Assembly: GCA_902462635.1 (NCBI GenBank)
Contig: CABQCN010000144.1
Location: 1-5,032 of the forward strand
Source of the DNA: an uncultured Oscillospiraceae bacterium
GTDB lineage: Bacteria; Bacillota; Clostridia; UBA1212; UBA1255
Length of the DNA stretch: 5,032 nucleotides
Direction of reading: 5' to 3'
Positions 1 to 5,032 of this stretch are shown piece after piece. How positions within the stretch are numbered: position 1 is the stretch's first letter; every line of letters begins with the position of its first letter. A program made the translations under genes and the position numbers. The notes below the pieces were generated by a model that was not told the origin of the DNA, ran no database searches, and worked only from the letters and a program-made list of their open reading frames with translations.

Positions 1-340
1 TATAATCGCCTTTCACGAGACGGAGTACGGTTTTTTCCAGATCATTTTTATCGAATTCCGTCAGGAGTCCCAGCGTGCCGAGATGAAATCCAAGCACCGG
101 CAGGTCGCGCCGGATGGCGATTGCCGTTGTTTTTAAAAAAGTTCCGTCTCCCCCGATGCTGATCAGGAGATCTGCGGAGGAGGCGATCGATTCCTGTTGA
201 TAATCGGCGCTGTCAATAACGTCCCAGGTTTCACCGCTGGCGGATTCCCGGCGGCTGATTTCCAGTATCGTTTCTTTCAGAAGTCTGACGTAATGCACGC
301 TTTCTTTTTTCTTTTTGTTATACAGGAGTCCAACCGTCAT
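1..340 (-). CDS. nadK: NAD kinase, N-terminal part (3' end beyond the window)
   Basis: ATP-dependent NAD kinase, a cytoplasmic enzyme that phosphorylates NAD to NADP. The 113 complete codons visible begin MTVGLLYNKK, a typical first beta strand for the family. The diagnostic GGDGT nucleotide-binding motif is at residues 63-67, inside LISIGGDGTFLKT. The second family signature, FHLGTLGLLTEF (residues 85-96), matches the usual G-x-N/H-LGxLGFL segment. The later NE-containing motif and the C-terminal beta domain lie outside the window. I chose the ATG at 340 because GGCGG sits 6 bases upstream and the protein then begins like other NAD kinases. An in-frame ATG at 358 would add MLRRCG, but no ribosome-binding site precedes it. 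The gene follows tlyA by 34 bases, as in many clostridial genomes. The family call is secure; the rest of the gene cannot be judged. Confidence 0.93.
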   Translation of the reverse strand, partial: MTVGLLYNKKKKESVHYVRLLKETILEISRRESASGETWDVIDSADYQQESIASSADLLISIGGDGTFLKTTAIAIRRDLPVLGFHLGTLGLLTEFDKNDLEKTVLRLVKGDY

Positions 341-346
341 ACCGCA

Positions 347-351
347 CCGCC
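347..351 (-). promoter_or_regulatory. Probable ribosome-binding site of nadK
   Basis: On the minus strand GGCGG lies 6 bases before the ATG at 340. It resembles the purine-rich sites upstream of other genes in this operon (GGAAGGCGG before xseB, GGAAGCGG before ispA). It favours the start at 340 over the in-frame ATG at 358. The match to a consensus Shine-Dalgarno sequence is imperfect, with C where A is expected, so this is a supportive rather than strong site. Confidence 0.45.
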
Positions 352-374
352 GTAACATTCATTTTATGCATGCA

Positions 375-1112
375 TTATACATCAAATTTTTTCGTTCGTC
401 TACAGACGCAGAGAAATTCCGTATTGCCGTCCCCGCCTTTGACCGGGGAAGCGCAAAGCGCCGACGCGGTGAATCCTGCGGATCGGATAAATCGTTCCGT
501 CTCTTTCGCCGCTTCCAGCGCCATCGCGGCGTCTTTGACGATTCCTTTTTTATTTAATAAGCTTCTCCCCACTTCAAACTGCGGCTTGATCAGGCACACG
601 GCAATGCCATTGTCTCGCAGCAGCCTGTAAATATGCGGCACAATCAATTTTATGGAAATAAAAGAAACGTCGGCGCAGGCGATGTCGTATGTTCCCTCGC
701 CTTCCCGGAAACTGCGAATATCCGTATCTTCATAGACGGCGGTTCTGGCATCCGCCCGTATTTTCTCTGCGAGCTGTCCGTGCCCCACATCAACGCAGGC
801 GACGCTTGCCGCGCCTTTTTGCAGCAGCACCTCCGTAAAACCACCGGTGGAAGCACCGATATCTACTGCTTTTAAATTATGCACATTTATTGCATATTTA
901 TCCAAGGCATATAAGAGTTTCAATGCGCCCCTGCCGACATACGGCACGGGATCCGCCGCACATAAAACGGCATCCGTCTCCGGATCGATATCATAGGACG
1001 GCTTGGTAACGGTTCTGCCGTTTACCCGCACGCAGCCCTCCTTGACGGCGCGGGAAGCGCGCGCCCTGCTTTCGTACCGATGATCTTCCGTCAGATAGAT
1101 GTCCAGCCTCAT
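375..1112 (-). CDS. tlyA: TlyA family rRNA (cytidine-2'-O)-methyltransferase, S4 domain protein
   Basis: 245-residue protein of the TlyA family, often annotated as hemolysin A. Characterised members use S-adenosylmethionine to 2'-O-methylate cytidines in 16S and/or 23S rRNA at the subunit interface and so affect capreomycin susceptibility. Residues 1-60 form an S4 RNA-binding domain (MRLDIYLTE, SRAxASRAVKEGCVRVNG). The rest is a Rossmann methyltransferase of FtsJ/RrmJ type. The SAM-binding motif VDIGASTGGFTE is at 83-94, DVSFIS at 148-153, KPQFEVGR at 176-183, and the C-terminal SPVKGGDGNTEFL at 222-234. K65, D148, K176 and E232 occupy places expected for the K-D-K-E catalytic set; this assignment is by motif, not alignment. 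Length is slightly short of typical (about 250-275). The ATG overlaps the dxs stop as ATGA, implying translational coupling. A haemolytic role is not supported by sequence; rRNA methylation is the better call, but the exact target nucleotide cannot be inferred. Confidence 0.95.
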   Translation of the reverse strand: MRLDIYLTEDHRYESRARASRAVKEGCVRVNGRTVTKPSYDIDPETDAVLCAADPVPYVGRGALKLLYALDKYAINVHNLKAVDIGASTGGFTEVLLQKGAASVACVDVGHGQLAEKIRADARTAVYEDTDIRSFREGEGTYDIACADVSFISIKLIVPHIYRLLRDNGIAVCLIKPQFEVGRSLLNKKGIVKDAAMALEAAKETERFIRSAGFTASALCASPVKGGDGNTEFLCVCRRTKKFDV

Positions 1113-3007
1113 TCCCGTTGCGCGCCGCCTTTCTCTTTGCGAAGCACGTTTAAAATCCGTTCCGCAATACCCGCCGGATCCATTTTGATCTTTTGGTATA
1201 ATTCTTCGATGCTTCCGTGTTCGAGCGGCTGGGGCGGAACGCCGATCGGTTCGAAATATTGCGGTATAGATTCCCGTTCGAGCAGCATTGCGATCCGGGA
1301 AGCAAACCCACCGTCCAAAACGCCATCTTCAGCCGTAAAAATTGCCGCCGGTTTTTTCTCCGCAATACAATTTAAAATGCCGGCTTCGTCGAGCGGTTTT
1401 AAAAATCGTGCGTGATAAACGATAACACTGCAGTGTTTCCGGAGCAGTTCCGCCGCTCTGATACAGCTATCCGTAATCTGCCCAAGGGATAAAATCAATA
1501 TGTTCTCCGAAGACGCAGGTCCCTGCGTTTCATAAAGGATGGCGCCTTTTCCGTAGAGAACAGGATTTCTCAATACAGCGGCCAAATCTCCGGAAAAATT
1601 ATCGAGCGCCGGATAACGAATGACAAAAGGACCCGCTATCGCAGTATCCGCCGAGATGCGCAGCATTTCTTTCAATTCTTCCGCACAGCATGGCGCGCAG
1701 ACGGAAATACCGGGGATCGTGTTTAAATAGGCGATATCATAAATACCATGGTGCGTCCTGCCGTCGCGTCCCGAAATACCCGCCCGGTCCAGCAGGACCA
1801 CGACATGCAGTTCCTGCAGCGCGCAATCGTGCAGCAGCTGGTCGTATGCCCTTTGCATGAATGTGGAATAAATCGCAACATACGGTTTCATTTTCGCCGC
1901 GGCCATCCCCGCCGCCATTGTAATGGCATGTTCCTCCGCAATCCCCACGTCGAAGAAACGTTCGGGATACTGCCGGCCGAATTTCTCCAAACCCGTTCCC
2001 GCCGGCATTGCCGCCGTTATAGCGACAAGATCCCGATCCTGCTCCGCCAACAGGCAAAGCTCCTCCGCCAGAACCGATGAATAACTTTGATACGTTTTTT
2101 TCTTCTGCTCCCGCGGAGAGACGCCGTGATATGCGCTGGGGTTCGCCTCTGCGTTCGCATAGCCGTGTCCCTTCTTCGTAATCACATGCAGGATGACGGG
2201 GCGGTTCATATAAAACGCTTTGTTCAGCCCTCTTTCGATTTCCGGAATATCATGGCCATCGATCGGACCGATATATTTTATACCGATTTCTTCGAACCAT
2301 TCACCCGGGATCGTCAGGATCCGGAAGGCCGCTTTCAGCATTTGGATTCTTCGCACTAAAAATTTGCCGATAAACGGAATTTTCCCGATCACATATTTTA
2401 CGTTTTTCTTGATGCGGATATAAGATTTTCCAGTGCGGATTTTTCCGAGATATTTCGATATGCCGCCTACATTTCTGGAAATAGACATACCGTTGTCGTT
2501 TAATATAAATACTACGCTGCCAAACATCCTCCCGGCATCATTTAACGCTTCATAGACCATTCCGTTCGTAAATGCGCCGTCTCCGATTACCGCAACAACT
2601 TTATATTTCTCTCCTCGGATATCGCGCGCCCGCGCCATGCCGACCGCTGCTGACACGGAAGTCGAACTATGTCCTGTTTCAAAGCAATCAGCTTCGCTTT
2701 CTTTCCGTTTCGGAAATCCGCTGAGTCCGTTTATTTTACGGAGAGAATCGAACTGCGCGTTTCTTCCGGTCAGTATTTTATGAACATAAGACTGATGCCC
2801 CACATCCCAGATCACTTTGTCGGTAAAAGGGTCGATGATACTGTAAAGTGCGACCGTCAGCTCCGTCACGCCAAGATTCGAAGCCAGATGGCCGCCGTTT
2901 TCCAATACGACGCTGACAAGACGGCTTCTGATTTCCTCCGCAAGCAGCTTCTTTTCTTTTTCGGATAATTTTTTGACGTCTTCCGGAGAATGGATTCTTT
3001 CGAGCAT
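1109..3007 (-). CDS. dxs: 1-deoxy-D-xylulose-5-phosphate synthase
   Basis: Thiamine-diphosphate enzyme that condenses pyruvate and glyceraldehyde 3-phosphate into DXP, the entry step of the MEP isoprenoid pathway and a precursor for thiamine and pyridoxal phosphate. The protein is 632 residues, a normal full length. Visible landmarks are WDVGHQSYVHKILTGR (68-83, with H71), TGHSSTSVSAAVG (111-123), the TPP/metal motif from GDGA (142-145) to NDN (170-172), and KYIGPIDGHD (244-253). Then come the pyrimidine domain FFDVGIAEEHA (351-361, catalytic-type E358), STFMQRAYDQ (381-390), and DRAGISGRDGRTHHG (407-421). The C-terminal transketolase-like domain follows at about 500-632. Local oddities are N148 in GDGAFTNGM where G or A is usual, and R414/R417 around D415; neither removes a known catalytic residue. 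The ATG is fused to the ispA stop as TAATG, with GGAGAG 9 bases upstream. Function is secure. Confidence 0.98.
   Translation of the reverse strand: MLERIHSPEDVKKLSEKEKKLLAEEIRSRLVSVVLENGGHLASNLGVTELTVALYSIIDPFTDKVIWDVGHQSYVHKILTGRNAQFDSLRKINGLSGFPKRKESEADCFETGHSSTSVSAAVGMARARDIRGEKYKVVAVIGDGAFTNGMVYEALNDAGRMFGSVVFILNDNGMSISRNVGGISKYLGKIRTGKSYIRIKKNVKYVIGKIPFIGKFLVRRIQMLKAAFRILTIPGEWFEEIGIKYIGPIDGHDIPEIERGLNKAFYMNRPVILHVITKKGHGYANAEANPSAYHGVSPREQKKKTYQSYSSVLAEELCLLAEQDRDLVAITAAMPAGTGLEKFGRQYPERFFDVGIAEEHAITMAAGMAAAKMKPYVAIYSTFMQRAYDQLLHDCALQELHVVVLLDRAGISGRDGRTHHGIYDIAYLNTIPGISVCAPCCAEELKEMLRISADTAIAGPFVIRYPALDNFSGDLAAVLRNPVLYGKGAILYETQGPASSENILILSLGQITDSCIRAAELLRKHCSVIVYHARFLKPLDEAGILNCIAEKKPAAIFTAEDGVLDGGFASRIAMLLERESIPQYFEPIGVPPQPLEHGSIEELYQKIKMDPAGIAERILNVLRKEKGGAQRE
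1125..1131 (-). promoter_or_regulatory. Possible ribosome-binding site of tlyA inside dxs
   Basis: AAGGCGG on the minus strand lies within the last codons of dxs, 12 bases before the tlyA ATG. The spacing is long for a Shine-Dalgarno site. Because the tlyA start overlaps the dxs stop (ATGA), re-initiation by the terminating ribosome is probably the main route and this site an aid. Confidence is modest. Confidence 0.35.
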
Positions 3008-3930
3008 TAATACGTTCTCTCCAGTAGAAACAGCGCAAGCTCCCGCAAAAAAGCGCAGGCTTCTTTTTTCTGTTCTCCGGTTTGCAGGTTCAGAAGCTTC
3101 TCACAGGCGGAGAGCGCCTGATCCGTAAGCGTTTTTAATATTTTTTTGCTTTGTTCTATTCCGTAAATCGTGACGAATGTCGTTTTTCCGTCTTTTGCGT
3201 CGCTGCCTGTGGCTTTTCCCAAAACGCGGCTGTCGCCTTCCACATCCAGAATATCGTCTTTGATCTGAAACGCGAGGCCAACGGTATCCGCGTATTCCAA
3301 AAGCAGAGCGGCGGCTTGCGTTTCTTCCTTCCCGCTGACATACGCGGCCGCAAGAACCGGTACGCGAAGCAGCGCCCCCGTTTTTCTTTCGCAGAGGTAT
3401 TTTAATTCGGATTCGGAGATCCGGAGCGTCTCCGCATCGAGATCCACGATCTGCCCGCCGATCATGCCTTCCGTGCCCGCGCATACCGCAATCTGCCGAA
3501 GCGCTTTGAGGCCCCTGGCCGGATCCGGAAGCGCCAGCGCGCCATCTGCTGCGATCTCAAATGCCATTGTCAAAAGCGCGTCCCCGGCAAGGATCGCAGT
3601 CGCTTCGTCGAACTGTTTATGGCAGGAATATCTGCCGCGCCTGTAATCGTCGTTATCCATCGCCGGAAGATCGTCGTGGATCAGCGAGTACGTGTGGATC
3701 ATTTCGATCGCGCAGGCAAACGGCACGATATGCGGTTCCGGTTCTCCGAAAATTCGCGCCGCGGCCAGAGCCAGCACGGGACGGATCCGCTTTCCCCCCG
3801 CCAGCAGGCTGTAACGCATTGCCTCATACACCACTTTTTGCAGATTGTCCCGGATAGATACCGTGCGTTCCAGATACGCGTTTATCAGTTCCGCATCTCG
3901 ATTTAATTTTTCCAAAAAGCATTCATTCAT
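3007..3930 (-). CDS. ispA: Farnesyl diphosphate synthase (polyprenyl synthetase family)
   Basis: Trans-prenyltransferase that elongates dimethylallyl diphosphate with isopentenyl diphosphate, most likely to the C15 product farnesyl diphosphate; cytoplasmic. With this start it is 307 residues, normal for bacterial FPP synthases. GGKRIRP (45-51) binds diphosphate. The first aspartate-rich motif DDLPAMD (86-92) has the two extra residues typical of bacterial type II FPP synthases, with Tyr81 five residues upstream. KTG is at 183-185, and the second aspartate-rich motif is FQIKDDILD (221-229). GSDAKDGKTTFV follows near 242-253. I prefer the ATG at 3930 because GGAAGCGG lies 9 bases before it; the in-frame ATG at 3939 (adding MIK) directly abuts that site. 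The start overlaps the xseB 3' end by 8 bases and the stop shares a base with the dxs ATG. Chain length is inferred: geranyl or geranylgeranyl products cannot be fully excluded, but motif and context favour IspA. Confidence 0.95.
   Translation of the reverse strand: MNECFLEKLNRDAELINAYLERTVSIRDNLQKVVYEAMRYSLLAGGKRIRPVLALAAARIFGEPEPHIVPFACAIEMIHTYSLIHDDLPAMDNDDYRRGRYSCHKQFDEATAILAGDALLTMAFEIAADGALALPDPARGLKALRQIAVCAGTEGMIGGQIVDLDAETLRISESELKYLCERKTGALLRVPVLAAAYVSGKEETQAAALLLEYADTVGLAFQIKDDILDVEGDSRVLGKATGSDAKDGKTTFVTIYGIEQSKKILKTLTDQALSACEKLLNLQTGEQKKEACAFLRELALFLLERTY
3017..3022 (-). promoter_or_regulatory. Ribosome-binding site of dxs, inside the ispA 3' end
   Basis: GGAGAG on the minus strand lies 9 bases before the dxs ATG, within the last codons of ispA. 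With the TAATG stop-start fusion it supports the start at 3007 and suggests coupled translation of ispA and dxs. Confidence 0.65.
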
Positions 3931-4129
3931 TTTTATCATCCGCTTCCAATGTGATCGTTTCGATTTTTTTCTGATAGCCGTCCAATTTTTTCTGGCAATA
4001 CTTTACCAGCTGCGCCGCTTCTTCGAATTGCGAAACCGATTCTTCCAGCGGCAGATTTCCGGCTTCCATGTTTTGAATGATCTGCTCGATCTTTTCTCTT
4101 GCTTCTTCGAAAGTCATCTCTTGTTTCAT
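3923..4129 (-). CDS. xseB: Exodeoxyribonuclease VII small subunit
   Basis: Small subunit of exonuclease VII, the cytoplasmic enzyme that degrades single-stranded DNA to short oligonucleotides in both directions. XseB has no catalytic centre; several copies bind one XseA and regulate it. The protein is 68 residues, within the family range, and matches the conserved pattern from start to end: TFEEAREKIEQIIQNMEAGNLPLEESVSQFEEAAQLVKYCQKKL (6-49), two helices around the near-invariant G-x-LPLEES turn (24-30). The start at 4129 is backed by GGAAGGCGG 8 bases upstream, placed immediately after the xseA stop codon. The gene begins 17 bases after xseA and its end overlaps ispA. It is intact even though the partner gene xseA is frameshifted in this sequence, which weakly argues that the xseA lesion is recent or a sequence error. 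Confidence 0.95.
   Translation of the reverse strand: MKQEMTFEEAREKIEQIIQNMEAGNLPLEESVSQFEEAAQLVKYCQKKLDGYQKKIETITLEADDKNE
3940..3947 (-). promoter_or_regulatory. Ribosome-binding site of ispA, inside the xseB 3' end
   Basis: GGAAGCGG on the minus strand ends directly against the ATG at 3939 but lies 9 bases before the ATG at 3930. Ribosomes need a spacer, so this site selects the 3930 start for ispA. It closely resembles the xseB site GGAAGGCGG. Confidence 0.55.
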
Positions 4130-4137
4130 ATTTTTAT

Positions 4138-4146
4138 CCGCCTTCC
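4138..4146 (-). promoter_or_regulatory. Ribosome-binding site of xseB
   Basis: GGAAGGCGG on the minus strand, 8 bases before the xseB ATG and starting right after the TAA stop of xseA. It is the best-spaced purine-rich site in the window and fixes the xseB start. Confidence 0.7.
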
Positions 4147-5032
4147 TTATTTTTCCGCTGTTTTATCTTCCCTTCTCGCCGCAAACCGGCCGTTTCCAGT
4201 ATGTATTTCGATTTGTTCTCCGTTTTCCACTTCAACGGAGGACATTACGGCGGCGCCGTTCTTTTTATAAACGATGCTGTATCCGCGTTTTAAAATAGCC
4301 TCCGGACTCAGCGCGGACAGATGCGCGAAAAGCATTTTCGTCTTCTCCCGGTCCTGGAACAGGCGATGCGCCAGGCGCTCCAAAATCCTGATCCAGCGCG
4401 ATGCTTTCGGCTTCGATCCGTTCCAAAGGTCTGGTGAAAAACCGGCTCTTTTTCAGTCGTTCCAGTTCCATCCGCTTGATGCTGCAGTTTGATAAAGGAA
4501 GCGATGCGATTTTACTCCTGCACCGGCAGAGATCCTCCCGCAGCTCCTGCAGGACCGGTACGGCAAGTTCCGCAGCCGCCGAAGGCGTCGGCGCGCGCAG
4601 ATCCGCTGCGAAATCCGTCAGCGTATAATCCGTTTCATGACCCACCGCGGAAATTACGGGAACCGTGCAGGCCGCAACTGCGCGTACGGTAGCTTCTTCG
4701 TTAAAAGCCCATAAATCTTCAATGGATCCGCCGCCGCGCCCTACGATGACGACATCGCAGCATTTTGTCTCGCTGATGTACCGCAGCGCGCGGACAATTT
4801 CCGGCGACGCGTTTTCTCCCTGCACGGACACCGGGACGAATTTGATATCCATCGTCGGAAAACGCCTGCCGATGACCGTCTGAATATCCCGAATGACCGC
4901 GCCGGATCCCGATGTAACGATACCGACACAGGATGGTAACCGCGGAATCTGCCGTTTGCGGGCAGAATCGAACAAGCCCTCCTGCTCCAATTTGTTTTTA
5001 AGCGCTTCGTACGCCATATACAGGGAACCAAG
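4147..5032 (-). pseudogene. xseA: Exodeoxyribonuclease VII large subunit, frameshifted in this sequence and 5'-partial
   Basis: Catalytic subunit of exonuclease VII, acting with XseB on single-stranded DNA. The frame is open at the window edge ([22 protein letters not shown]), so the N-terminal OB-fold, roughly 110 residues, lies outside. Counting from the internal Met at 5017, the catalytic-domain signatures are intact: [15 protein letters not shown] (31-45), [18 protein letters not shown] (91-108), [10 protein letters not shown] (121-130) and [19 protein letters not shown] (136-154), followed by a helical region. At about residue 212 (positions 4380-4387) homology leaves this frame, which then runs 38 residues of G/A/P/R-rich noise to a stop at 4265. 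The true C-terminus continues in the +1 frame: ERLAHRLF, then the hallmark [17 protein letters not shown], to a TAA at 4147. Dropping one base from the TTTTGG tract gives 294 continuous family-like residues. Whether this is a real mutation or a sequencing/assembly error cannot be told here; identity is not in doubt. Confidence 0.88.

Noticed and set aside
341..374. Possible terminator or promoter between tlyA and nadK
   Set aside because: The 34-base gap has no GC-rich stem with U-tract and no -35/-10 pair I can support; co-transcription is more likely.
366..375. Perfect 10-base palindrome ATGCATGCAT between tlyA and nadK
   Set aside because: It is short, self-complementary without a loop, and no second copy or operator context is visible. 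It has no following T-run, so it is not a terminator; chance is the simplest explanation.
1748..2080. Plus-strand and alternate minus-strand frames over dxs (for example 1737-2057, G/R-rich)
   Set aside because: They overlap the conserved catalytic part of dxs in wrong frames. The glycine- and arginine-rich text is what a shifted G+C-rich gene yields.
3151..4293. Several plus-strand open frames of 60-141 codons opposite ispA, xseB and xseA (for example 3845-4270)
   Set aside because: They lie antisense to genes with clear family motifs, have skewed composition (runs of F, R, S), show no recognisable domain and lack convincing ribosome-binding sites. They are shadows of the real minus-strand genes.
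4147..4383. A separate small gene of 78 codons starting at TTG 4383
   Set aside because: Its sequence is the C-terminus of XseA ([13 protein letters not shown]). It is the displaced tail of the frameshifted gene, not an independent gene, and the TTG lacks a well-spaced ribosome-binding site.
4378..4390. Programmed ribosomal frameshifting as the explanation of split xseA
   Set aside because: The required shift is +1, but the site has no in-frame stop codon, rare-codon stall or strong internal Shine-Dalgarno such as the prfB case uses. I know of no XseA family member made this way.
1..5032. Defence system, mobile element, CRISPR array or RNA gene
   Set aside because: Nearly every base is covered by six conserved housekeeping genes. 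I saw no transposase, inverted or direct repeats, spacer array, tRNA-like or riboswitch-like structure.

Overview
This window reads as an ordinary chromosomal housekeeping stretch from a low-to-mid G+C Gram-positive anaerobe, most likely a member of Clostridia. The gene order xseA-xseB-ispA-dxs-tlyA-nadK is the classic clostridial arrangement, in which argR and recN often follow nadK. Base composition looks close to half G+C. I place it only at class level because no marker here resolves genus.

Everything lies on the minus strand, so transcription runs from position 5032 towards 1. In that order the window holds: xseA (large subunit of exodeoxyribonuclease VII, 5' end outside the window, reading frame broken near 4380-4387); xseB (its small subunit, intact); ispA (farnesyl diphosphate synthase); dxs (1-deoxy-D-xylulose-5-phosphate synthase); tlyA (S4-domain rRNA 2'-O-methyltransferase, often labelled hemolysin A); and the first 113 codons of nadK (NAD kinase), cut off by the window edge. 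The genes are packed tightly: 17 bases between xseA and xseB, overlaps at xseB/ispA, ispA/dxs (TAATG) and dxs/tlyA (ATGA), and 34 bases between tlyA and nadK. I see no promoter, terminator, tRNA, repeat array, CRISPR or mobile element, so this is the interior of one operon. No gene-free stretch exceeds about 35 bases.

Functionally the operon mixes two themes. dxs makes the first committed intermediate of the MEP isoprenoid route (also a precursor of thiamine and pyridoxal phosphate), and ispA joins C5 units into farnesyl diphosphate, which feeds undecaprenyl phosphate and quinone or other prenyl products. The others act on nucleic acids or cofactors: exonuclease VII trims single-stranded DNA, TlyA methylates ribosomal RNA, and NAD kinase makes NADP(H), which the second MEP enzyme consumes.

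The one real anomaly is the single-base frame disruption in xseA. I found no previously undescribed system in this window.
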